A DNA stretch of 7,310 bases, from NCBI GenBank assembly GCA_034432655.1, contig DAOUBP010000100.1:1-7310 (forward strand), written 5' to 3'. The stretch's first letter is position 1. Each line of letters opens with the position of its first letter. The translations under genes were made by a program, and so were the position numbers. Under the pieces are notes generated by a model. The model did no database searches. It worked only from the letters and a program-made list of their open reading frames with translations, and was not told the origin of the DNA. Source of the DNA: DAOUBP01 sp034432655. GTDB lineage: Bacteria > Chloroflexota > Anaerolineae > CG2-30-64-16. Below are positions 1 to 4,955 of the stretch, one piece after another.

Positions 1-373
1 AGACCAGGAACAGGGCGTTGTAGGCCGCGCCGAAGCACATGGTGATGTAGGTGTAGAGGATGAAGCCCAGCGTGCCGGCCAGCACCAGCCGTCCGCGCAG
101 CGAGCCGCGCCGCGCCAGCCGGAAAGAGACCGCCAGCAGCGGCAGGCCCAGCACGAGCGTCACCAGGTCGTTGGCCTGCATCTGCGCGGCCGAGCTGACC
201 GTGTCCCAGTAGTAGAGGCCACGGGCGTTGATGGTCACCTGCTCGCCGCGGAAGTTGGTCAGCGGGTAGGGCGTGCCTTCGGCGGGCCACAGGCCGGCCA
301 GGGCCGCGACCAGGGCCAAGACGAAGATCGGGGGGATGAGCCATTTCAGGGTCGACGGTAGCTGTGTTTTCAT
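1..373 (-). CDS. Unknown integral membrane protein, 3' end cut by window edge
   Basis: The open frame begins with ATG at 373 and runs off the left edge after 124 visible residues. A GGAG Shine-Dalgarno (complement of 382-385), 8 nt before the ATG, fixes the start. I see a short cytoplasmic N-terminus (MKTQLPSTLK), a membrane segment at residues 11-30, an outside loop of about 38 residues with 'NFRGEQVTINARGLYYWD', and further hydrophobic segments at about 69-84 and 94-118. Two segments are separated by a positively charged turn (RLARRGSLRGR), which fits the positive-inside rule. The start lies 4 bp after the flavodoxin stop and its ribosome site overlaps the end of that gene, so the two are almost certainly co-transcribed and probably translationally coupled. 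I recall similar small multi-pass proteins in Chloroflexota but no function. A membrane partner for the exported flavodoxin is only an inference. Confidence 0.85.
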   Translation of the reverse strand, partial: MKTQLPSTLKWLIPPIFVLALVAALAGLWPAEGTPYPLTNFRGEQVTINARGLYYWDTVSSAAQMQANDLVTLVLGLPLLAVSFRLARRGSLRGRLVLAGTLGFILYTYITMCFGAAYNALFLV

Positions 374-377
374 GCTT

Positions 378-1022
378 TTAGCTCCAAACAGTGCTGGCCC
401 ACCCTTTGATCTGGCCCCAATCCCGGTGGTCCGCCTCCACCGCCTTCACCATCTTCGCGATGGTCCGGTCGAGGAACGAGAGGCGGCTGAAGTCCATCTT
501 GCCCTCGAAATAGACCGCCTCGGCGTCCTGCAGCAGCGGCCGCACGGCGTTGAGATAGGCGGCGCGGGCGGCGCGGCTGGCCTCGTCGTCGCCGGTGTTG
601 AGCATGTGCACGGTGAAGAGCGCGACGGGCAGGGCGTTCAGCGCGGCCTGGTTGGCCTTGACGAAGTCCACCGCCTCGGGCAGCCAATTGCCCATGCGGA
701 TGGCGCTGCCCAACACCACGGCCGAATAACCGGCCAGCGTCGGCTTCTCCTTGACCGGCTTGACGTCCACGGCATAGCCGCGGGCGGCCAGGGTCTCGGC
801 GATGGCGGCCGCGATCTCGGCGGTGGCGCCGGCGCGGGTGGCGTAGGTGACGAGGACACGTTCGTTCATGGTGGTTGCTCCTTTCAGGGTGAGTTCAGGG
901 TAGTCGAGCGCGGGCGTGCGGGTGGCCGCGACGCCCAGGCCGGCGCCGGTCAGCGCGATCCCGCCAACCACCAGGCCGGCCGTTTGGAGGAACTGACGAC
1001 GAGAGATGGATTGAGCAGTCAT
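378..1022 (-). CDS. Flavodoxin-domain protein with N-terminal Tat signal (HemG/Flavodoxin_5-like)
   Basis: The protein has 214 residues. Residues 5-13 (SISRRQFLQ) match the twin-arginine consensus S-R-R-x-F-L, followed by a hydrophobic stretch (about 15-33) and a short spacer. There is no lipobox cysteine. The flavodoxin fold begins at about residue 54: 'VLVTYATRAGATAEIA' is the first strand and FMN-phosphate loop, 'VLGSAIRMGNW' matches the second FMN loop, and the C-terminal 'RDWGQIKGWA' resembles menaquinone-dependent protoporphyrinogen oxidase (HemG/Flavodoxin_5). The family carries electrons on FMN; a heme role is not shown here. Tat exports folded, cofactor-loaded proteins, which suits an exported flavodoxin. 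AAGGAG at 1029-1034, 6 nt upstream, supports the ATG at 1022. A second strong start lies at Met52 (ATG at 869), which would give a 163-residue cytoplasmic form. A terminator precedes the gene, and a membrane-protein gene follows 4 bp later. Confidence 0.9.
   Translation of the reverse strand: MTAQSISRRQFLQTAGLVVGGIALTGAGLGVAATRTPALDYPELTLKGATTMNERVLVTYATRAGATAEIAAAIAETLAARGYAVDVKPVKEKPTLAGYSAVVLGSAIRMGNWLPEAVDFVKANQAALNALPVALFTVHMLNTGDDEASRAARAAYLNAVRPLLQDAEAVYFEGKMDFSRLSFLDRTIAKMVKAVEADHRDWGQIKGWASTVWS
878..884 (-). promoter_or_regulatory. Internal ribosome binding site for a shorter flavodoxin (start ATG 867-869)
   Basis: The complement of these bases reads AAAGGAG and lies 8 nt upstream of an in-frame ATG at 869 (Met52). 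It is at least as good as the site of the full-length start. Initiation here would skip the whole Tat signal and begin with MNERVLVTYATRAG, which is where a standalone flavodoxin normally starts. The site is seen directly; its use is inferred. Confidence 0.6.
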
Positions 1023-1028
1023 AAGGTA

Positions 1029-1034
1029 CTCCTT
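1029..1034 (-). promoter_or_regulatory. Ribosome binding site of the Tat-flavodoxin
   Basis: The complement reads AAGGAG, 6 nt before ATG 1022. It shows that the signal-peptide-bearing start is a real translation start, not just an upstream extension of the cytoplasmic form. Confidence 0.75.
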
Positions 1035-1070
1035 CGCTCGTTGGGATCACCCCCAGTTTACATCGGCCAC

Positions 1071-1100
1071 AACAAAAACTCCCCCGTCGCGGGGGGAGTT
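1071..1100 (-). terminator. Intrinsic terminator after the FAD oxidoreductase gene
   Basis: Read on the minus strand, AACTCCCCC (1100-1092) pairs perfectly with GGGGGAGTT (1085-1077) across a 6-nt loop. The stem runs straight into a T-rich tract (TTTTTGTTG, down to about 1070). A 9-bp stem followed by U's is a textbook Rho-independent terminator. It lies 47 bp after the oxidoreductase stop (1148) and 48 bp before the flavodoxin start, so it separates two transcription units or limits read-through. Its 5' arm shares four bases with a second, competing hairpin (1097-1133). Confidence 0.85.
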
Positions 1101-1133
1101 CGGGACTGGTCAAGTGGACAGGTTGCCCGAACT
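1097..1133 (-). promoter_or_regulatory. Possible anti-terminator hairpin overlapping the terminator
   Basis: AGTTCGGG (minus 1133-1126) and CCCGAACT (minus 1104-1097) form a perfect 8-bp stem around a 21-nt loop. Its 3' arm shares bases 1097-1100 with the 5' arm of the terminator stem, so the two stems cannot both form completely. The order upstream arm, shared arm, terminator arm, U-tract is that of an attenuator. No ligand-binding motif or leader peptide was recognised; the overlap may be chance in GC-rich DNA. Confidence 0.4.
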
Positions 1134-1147
1134 GCAAACGCTGACGG

Positions 1148-2575
1148 CTATAGCCTGCGCCGGAGCGCGGCCTGGGCGGCCCAATACCCGCACATGCCAT
1201 GCACGCCGCCGCCGGGTGGGGTGGAGGAGGAGCAGAGGTAGAGGCCTCTGGCTGGGGTGGCATAGGGGTCGAGGCTGGCCACCGGCCGGGTGAAAAGCTG
1301 GCGCAGGTCCTGCACGCCGCCGTTGATGTCGCCGCCGATGTAGTTGGGGTTGTAGGCAGCCATCTCGGCGGCGGTGCGCGTGTGGCTGGCGAGGATGCGG
1401 ACGCGGAAGCCGGGCGCAAAGCGTTCGATCTGCGCGACGATGCGGTCAGTCATGTCCACGGTCGAGCCGTTGGGCACGTGGCAATAGGCCCAGACCGTGT
1501 GCTTGCCCGCCGGCGCGCGGGCCGGGTCGAAAAGGCTTTGCTGCCCCAGGATCAGGAACGGGCGTTCGTGATGTTCGCCCTGCCAGGCGGCGCGCTCGGC
1601 GGCCGCGATCTCCGCCAGGGTCCCTCCCACGTGGATCGTGCCCGCCTGCAAACACTCGGCTGCGCGCCAGGGGATCGGCCCGTCCAGGGCGAAATCCACC
1701 TTGCAGACCCCCGGCCCGTGACGGTAGCGCCCCAGCCGGCGTTGACAGCCTGCCGGGAGCCGGTCGCCGGCAATCGCGACGAGCTGGCGCGGGGTTATAT
1801 CGAAGAGCGCAGCCCCGGCCGGAGGCAGGTCGGCCAGGGAATGGACCGTGCAGCCGGTGACGATCTCGCCGCCCAACGAGCGAAGGTAGGATGCCAAAGC
1901 GTCGGCGAACCGCTGCGAGCCGCCGGCCACGATGGGCCAGCCGACGGCATGCGCCAGGATGCCGAGCATGAAGCCAAAGGCGGCCGTGGCGGGCCATTCC
2001 AGCGGCATGATCGAGTGCGCGGCCATGCCCCCGAAGACGGCGCGCGCCCTCGCCCCGCGAAACGCCAGCCGGGCCAGCGTCGTCGCCGGCCACAGCGCGG
2101 CCAGGCCGAAGCGCACCAGCGAGAAAGGATAGCGCGGGACACGGAGCGGGCCAAGGAAGTCGTGGATGATGTGCTGCCAGTCGCCGGTAAACGTGCCCAT
2201 CAGCCGCCGGTAGGCCCCCGCATCCACGCCGAGCTGGCTCGCGGTCGCGGCCACATCCCGCTCCACCACGACCGCTGTGCCGTCATCGAACGGGTGCGCC
2301 AGCGCCGCGGGTGGCTGGATCCACGCCAGGCCATGCTCGGCCAGCGGCAGGCTCCGCCACAGCGGCGACGCGATGCCCAGGGGATGGAACGCCGAGCAGA
2401 AGTCATGGACGAAGCCCGGCAGGGTCAACTCTGCCGAACGCAGCCCGCCGCCGACCGTCTCGGCGCCTTCCAGCACCAACACGGAACGGCCGGCGCGCGC
2501 CAGCGTGATCGCCGCGGCCAGGCCGTTCGGCCCCGCGCCGACGACGACGGCGTCATGATATCCAACAGGTGTCAT
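1148..2575 (-). CDS. FAD-dependent NAD(P)-type oxidoreductase, PYROXD2/phytoene-desaturase-like (COG1233-type)
   Basis: The protein has 475 residues, a usual length for the amine-oxidase/CrtI-like flavoproteins. Residues 9-36 carry the dinucleotide-binding fold: 'VVVGAGPNGLAAAITLARAG' with the GxGxxG motif at 13-18 and the ribose-binding Glu at 36. 'VGGGLRS' (41-47) is the usual following flavin motif, and 'PGFVHDFCSAFHPL' (53-66) is typical of the PYROXD2-like branch. The C-terminus has the second FAD contact, 'SSSTPPGGGVHGMCGY' (449-464). A soluble or peripheral redox enzyme is expected; the substrate cannot be read from sequence, and no carotenoid genes lie nearby. ATG 2575 is chosen because the Rossmann fold begins eight residues later. 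No good Shine-Dalgarno precedes it, and a 7-bp repeat array ends 17 bp upstream, which may have displaced the original leader. A terminator follows the gene. Confidence 0.9.
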   Translation of the reverse strand: MTPVGYHDAVVVGAGPNGLAAAITLARAGRSVLVLEGAETVGGGLRSAELTLPGFVHDFCSAFHPLGIASPLWRSLPLAEHGLAWIQPPAALAHPFDDGTAVVVERDVAATASQLGVDAGAYRRLMGTFTGDWQHIIHDFLGPLRVPRYPFSLVRFGLAALWPATTLARLAFRGARARAVFGGMAAHSIMPLEWPATAAFGFMLGILAHAVGWPIVAGGSQRFADALASYLRSLGGEIVTGCTVHSLADLPPAGAALFDITPRQLVAIAGDRLPAGCQRRLGRYRHGPGVCKVDFALDGPIPWRAAECLQAGTIHVGGTLAEIAAAERAAWQGEHHERPFLILGQQSLFDPARAPAGKHTVWAYCHVPNGSTVDMTDRIVAQIERFAPGFRVRILASHTRTAAEMAAYNPNYIGGDINGGVQDLRQLFTRPVASLDPYATPARGLYLCSSSTPPGGGVHGMCGYWAAQAALRRRL

Positions 2576-2787
2576 TTCTGCTACGGCTCACGTATTGCGT
2601 ACTGCGTATTGCGTGCTGCGTAATGATGGGTCATGGGGCACACCTCGAAGCTCCCAGTGGGTCTGCGACCCCCGTTTTTCTGCCAATAGAGCGCTCTTGA
2701 GTCAACGACGCCGGTCACAGATAGCACGCCCCGCTGTTTTGGGCGCCGGCTGAGAGCCGATAGACTCACGCATCACGTAATCACGCC
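2576..2787. other. 212-bp intergenic gap bounded by repeat arrays
   Basis: This is the longest non-coding stretch in the window. It is bounded on both sides by 7-bp tandem arrays. The middle holds a perfect 10-bp palindrome (AGAGCGCTCT, 2688-2697) next to a minus-strand TTGACT (2705-2700), with no convincing -10 at the right distance. It also holds a short GGGTC/GACCC stem (2659-2671) followed on the plus strand by five T's. It is the most likely place for a promoter of the oxidoreductase gene, but I cannot identify one. An open frame of 62 codons here (minus, 2581-2769) has no family features and partly translates the repeat. Confidence 0.5.
2593..2627. repeat. Heptanucleotide tandem array, copy 1
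   Basis: Units are TATTGCG, TACTGCG, TATTGCG, TGCTGCG and a degenerate TAATGAT, each exactly 7 bp. The array lies 17 bp upstream of the oxidoreductase ATG, where a ribosome site or leader would be expected. Confidence 0.85.
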
Positions 2788-2801
2788 TCACGCTTCACGC
2801 C
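2766..2801. repeat. Heptanucleotide tandem array, copy 2, overlapping a stop codon
   Basis: Units are TCACGCA, TCACGTAA (8 bp), TCACGCC, TCACGCT and TCACGCC. This is a TCACGCN variant of the 7-bp family. The stop codon of the DUF1990-like gene (complement of TCA at 2788-2790) is the first three bases of one unit, so the array supplies the stop and encodes the last few residues. Confidence 0.8.
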
Positions 2802-3534
2802 CGAACGCCTTCTTCACCCACCGCACCGGCAGATTGATCACCGTGCGGATGAGGGCATTATGCCACACGTTGCCCGCGTAACGCCATTGCAGCCGTGGGT
2901 CCACGACGACCTTCTGCATTTCCACCTGGCCTTTTGCCCCGAACAACCCGGCCAGGGCACCCAGCACGTGATGCCAGATCGCCTCCTGCTGCTTCGCGCC
3001 GCCCATCAGGCGGTAACCCAGCTCGTAGATCGGATCGTTGGCGCGGCCGAGCGACTGGATTTGTGCGACGATCACGCCGTCCTCCTCGAACGCGCTGAAG
3101 GTGTTGAAGCCCGCCTCCGGGTGGCCGGCCGGGGTCATGACGGTGAAAGACACGTCGTCGGCGTAGATGATGCGCACGCCGGTGGAGACAGGGACGCCGC
3201 CGGGCAGACCGGGCAGGGTCGCGTTGATCAGCACCATTTCGCCGGGCGCTACGCCGGCCAGGGAGGGATAGAAGCGGCTGTCCGCCGGCATCAGGTTCGG
3301 CAGGTTTTGCTTCCAAGCGCTCACGACCTGCTCCGGGGTGACGCTCCCGCCCAGACGGATACGATAGGTCTTCTGCCAGAGCTGGCCGAAGCCCATCAGC
3401 GGCCCCACGGCCTGCCGGCCCTCGACGTTCAGGTTGACCGCATCGGACGAGACAGCGCCGACTTTGAGTTCCGACACCGGCTTGGCCCAGTAGGCAGCGT
3501 CGCGAGATGGGGGTTGGGGGGTGGGTTCGGACAT
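2788..3534 (-). CDS. Conserved protein of unknown function, DUF1990/SRPBCC-like
   Basis: The protein has 248 residues, with no signal peptide and no clear membrane segment. An N-terminal motif 'VNLNVEGRQAVGPLMGFGQL' is followed by 'WQKTYRIRL'. The middle has alternating strands (GVRIIYADDVSFTVMTPAGH, then FNTFSAFEEDGVIVAQIQSL), as in SRPBCC-type ligand-cavity folds and DUF1990. The C-terminal half has 'RANDPIYELGYRLMGG' and 'VDPRLQWRYAGNVWHNA'. I recall similar proteins in actinobacteria and Chloroflexota without a known reaction. Family assignment is moderate and any role in lipid or small-molecule binding is inference. GGAG (complement of 3544-3547), 9 nt upstream, supports ATG 3534. The gene lies 46 bp after the STAS gene with a 7-bp repeat array in between, and its C-terminus runs into another array. 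Confidence 0.8.
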   Translation of the reverse strand: MSEPTPQPPSRDAAYWAKPVSELKVGAVSSDAVNLNVEGRQAVGPLMGFGQLWQKTYRIRLGGSVTPEQVVSAWKQNLPNLMPADSRFYPSLAGVAPGEMVLINATLPGLPGGVPVSTGVRIIYADDVSFTVMTPAGHPEAGFNTFSAFEEDGVIVAQIQSLGRANDPIYELGYRLMGGAKQQEAIWHHVLGALAGLFGAKGQVEMQKVVVDPRLQWRYAGNVWHNALIRTVINLPVRWVKKAFGREA

Positions 3535-3548
3535 GGTCTTTGACTCCG

Positions 3549-3577
3549 TACTGCGTGATGCGTGATGCGCTGATTCG
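3549..3577. repeat. Heptanucleotide tandem array, copy 3
   Basis: Units are TACTGCG, TGATGCG, TGATGCG and CTGATTCG. The array fills most of the 46-bp gap between the first-listed STAS gene (stop at 3581) and the DUF1990-like gene, ending 1 bp before that gene's Shine-Dalgarno (complement of 3544-3547). Confidence 0.8.
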
Positions 3578-3580
3578 CAG

Positions 3581-3934
3581 TCATCCAGCTGCGGCCAGTG
3601 CGGCGGCCTCCGAGGCGTGGATGCCGATGGCCTTGTCCAATTGGGTCAGCTCGAAGATCTGCCGGTAGTGGTCACTGAGGCCAAAGGCGAGCAGCCGTTG
3701 TTTTTGGCGTTGGGTGCGGATCAATAACGTCACCAGCAGACCGATGCCGGAGCTGTTCATGTATTCCAGCCCGTCGAAGTTCAAGACGATCGTCTGGGCG
3801 CCGGCCGCGGTGGCCTCCGTGTACGCGTTCATCAGGATGCTCTCAGCCGAGCCGGTGACCTCGCCCCGGATGTCCAGGACGCTGGTCTTGGCGTTGATCT
3901 TGCGGGTTGTGATGTTGAGTTTGATGGAAGCCAT
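3581..3934 (-). CDS. STAS-domain anti-sigma-factor antagonist (RsbV/SpoIIAA-like), paralogue 1
   Basis: The protein has 117 residues, a single STAS domain of normal length. It shows the first strand with 'VLDIRGEVTG', the central 'TIVLNFDGLEYMNSSGIGLL' and 'LAFGLSDHYRQIFELTQLD'. The phosphorylation-site loop reads M-N-S-S-G; Ser61 aligns with the serine phosphorylated in SpoIIAA/RsbV, though the usual preceding Asp is Asn. Unphosphorylated proteins of this family bind anti-sigma kinases and free the sigma factor; the phosphatase and kinase domains encoded upstream are the natural partners. I chose ATG 3934 because AAGGAG (complement of 3940-3945) lies 5 nt before it. An ATG at 3973 would add 13 residues (MANHGIRNTEGDP) that are translated repeat and lacks that support. 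The next gene upstream is a clear paralogue. Confidence 0.92.
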   Translation of the reverse strand: MASIKLNITTRKINAKTSVLDIRGEVTGSAESILMNAYTEATAAGAQTIVLNFDGLEYMNSSGIGLLVTLLIRTQRQKQRLLAFGLSDHYRQIFELTQLDKAIGIHASEAAALAAAG

Positions 3935-3939
3935 GGGAT

Positions 3940-3945
3940 CTCCTT
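3940..3945 (-). promoter_or_regulatory. Ribosome binding site deciding the STAS paralogue 1 start
   Basis: The complement reads AAGGAG, 5 nt before ATG 3934. It favours this start over the in-frame ATG at 3973, which lies inside the repeat array. Confidence 0.8.
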
Positions 3946-3948
3946 CCG

Positions 3949-3992
3949 TATTGCGTATTCCGTGATTCGCCATTCGCTGATTCGTTGATTCG
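3949..3992. repeat. Heptanucleotide tandem array, copy 4
   Basis: Units are TATTGCG, TATTCCG, TGATTCG, CCATTCG, CTGATTCG (8 bp) and TTGATTCG (8 bp). The array occupies most of the 59-bp gap between the two STAS genes and is more degenerate than copies 1 and 5. It creates the false in-frame start of the downstream STAS gene. Confidence 0.8.
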
Positions 3993-3993
3993 C

Positions 3994-4344
3994 CTATCCG
4001 CCCCCGGCGAGCGCGCTGGCCTCGTCCGGGAAGACGGTCATGAAGTCGGCCAGGCGGGTGATCTGGAAAATCTCCTGGTAGTGCGGGCTGAGGCCGAAGA
4101 CGAGCAGGCGGCGCTTGGCTTTGCGGGCGCGGGCCAGCAGGCCGACAATCAGCGCGATGCCGGTGCTGTTGATGTAGCTGACCCCGCCGAAGTTCAGCAC
4201 GATGGTGGGCGGGTTGTGAGCCTCGGCGGCGGCGTAGGCCGCGCTGAGGCCCGCCTCGGCCGCGGCATTGATCTCGCCGCGCAGGTCAATGATGCCCGCG
4301 CCGGGCTGGTGGCGCACGCTGGCTTCAAACGGTTGGGCTGGCAT
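3994..4344 (-). CDS. STAS-domain anti-sigma-factor antagonist (RsbV/SpoIIAA-like), paralogue 2
   Basis: The protein has 116 residues and one STAS domain. It aligns along its length with the downstream STAS protein: 'IIDLRGEINA', 'TIVLNFGGVSYINSTGIALI', 'LVFGLSPHYQEIFQITRLAD'. The phosphosite loop is I-N-S-T-G, with Ser60 at the position phosphorylated in SpoIIAA/RsbV and Thr where the paralogue has a second Ser. This points to tandem duplication followed by divergence, so the two may bind different partners or be modified at different rates. Its ATG lies inside the end of the acetyltransferase gene (20-bp overlap), with GGAG (complement of 4351-4354) 6 nt upstream, which suggests translational coupling. 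Confidence 0.92.
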   Translation of the reverse strand: MPAQPFEASVRHQPGAGIIDLRGEINAAAEAGLSAAYAAAEAHNPPTIVLNFGGVSYINSTGIALIVGLLARARKAKRRLLVFGLSPHYQEIFQITRLADFMTVFPDEASALAGGG

Positions 4345-4858
4345 CGCTCTCTCCTCGTTCTCTGGAAAACAATAGATATGGCCCCAGTTCGTCTTCCATC
4401 TTTCGCTCCAGGACCATGCCGATTTTCTCGGCTGCCTTGACCGAAGCGTGATTCTCCGGATCTATCAGGCAGATCAGCCGTGACAGGTGCAGCGCTTCGA
4501 AGCCGTAGCGAGCGATCGCCTGCGCGGCTTCAGTTCCCAATCCCTGCCCCCAATACGCTTGGGCCAGCAGATAGGCCACTTCCACTTCCTTGCGCTGGTC
4601 AATCGTCCACGGCAGCAGGCCGCATCGGCCAATGAATCGGCCTGTCTCCTTATGGATGGTCGCCCAGAGTCCCAGTTCGGGATGTCGCGGGTGCCCGTTC
4701 ATGTGCCATTCCAGTTCCGCACGTGCTTCATCGTAGGTACGAGGCGCATCAGGGATGTATCTGCGCACGTCCGAGTCGCAATAGAGCGCCCATAGGCTAT
4801 CAAGGTCAGCCGGCGTCTGATGCCTGAATATCAGTCGATCAGTCTCTAGAATCTTCAC
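4325..4858 (-). CDS. GNAT-family N-acetyltransferase, RimJ/RimL-type
   Basis: The protein has 177 residues from a GTG start. It begins MKILETDRLIFRH, the usual opening of RimJ/RimL-like GNAT enzymes. 'VEVAYLLAQAYWGQGLGTEA' contains the acetyl-CoA pyrophosphate-binding loop (Q-G-L-G-T), and 'LICLIDPENHASVKAAEKIG' is the conserved strand and helix of motif B. The family transfers acetyl groups to protein N-termini or small molecules; the acceptor here is unknown. I prefer GTG 4858 over an in-frame TTG at 4870 because GGAG (complement of 4865-4868) lies 6 nt before the GTG and the shorter protein matches the family's N-terminus. The gene sits inside the signalling cluster and overlaps the next STAS gene by 20 bp. 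A large inverted repeat separates it from the phosphatase gene. Confidence 0.9.
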   Translation of the reverse strand: MKILETDRLIFRHQTPADLDSLWALYCDSDVRRYIPDAPRTYDEARAELEWHMNGHPRHPELGLWATIHKETGRFIGRCGLLPWTIDQRKEVEVAYLLAQAYWGQGLGTEAAQAIARYGFEALHLSRLICLIDPENHASVKAAEKIGMVLERKMEDELGPYLLFSRERGESDASPTV

Positions 4859-4895
4859 TGTTTGCTCCAACTCTTTTCAGCAACCTTCTGGACTC

Positions 4896-4955
4896 GAGGC
4901 TTTAGCCGGTTACTCACACTCACACTCGTAACCCAGAAAAACCGGCTGAAGCCTC
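4896..4955. repeat. Large imperfect inverted repeat between phosphatase and acetyltransferase genes
   Basis: Arms GAGGCTTTAGCCGGTT (4896-4911) and AACCGGCTGAAGCCTC (4940-4955) are complementary over 16 positions with one T/C difference, which becomes a G-U or A-C pair depending on the strand. The 28-bp centre contains a 6-bp period (ACTCAC repeated, 4912-4927). The right arm overlaps the phosphatase stop codon (4955-4957) by one base. No T-run follows on either strand, so it is not a canonical terminator. It resembles dispersed 'GGCTGAAGCC' palindromes I recall from several bacterial groups. It could block 3' exonucleases or reduce read-through. Confidence 0.75.

Noticed and set aside
273..1241. 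A 322-codon plus-strand open frame across the flavodoxin gene and terminator
   Set aside because: It crosses a terminator and several gene ends, has no recognisable domain, and is opposite well-supported minus-strand genes.
1199..2623. A 474-codon open frame on the plus strand opposite the FAD oxidoreductase gene
   Set aside because: It mirrors the minus-strand gene codon for codon in GC-rich DNA. Its translation is low-complexity (many R, G, A, Q, H) with no family motif, whereas the minus strand has complete FAD-binding motifs.
2659..2679. Plus-strand terminator-like stem GGGTC/GACCC with five T's
   Set aside because: The stem is only 5 bp, and there is no plus-strand gene for it to terminate.
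2581..2769. A 62-codon minus-strand open frame in the 212-bp gap
   Set aside because: It has no family features, ends in translated heptamer repeat (NTQYAIREP), and has no clear ribosome site.
2593..3992. The 7-bp arrays as a CRISPR array
   Set aside because: Units are contiguous 7-mers with no unique spacers and no cas genes are nearby. They are short tandem repeats.
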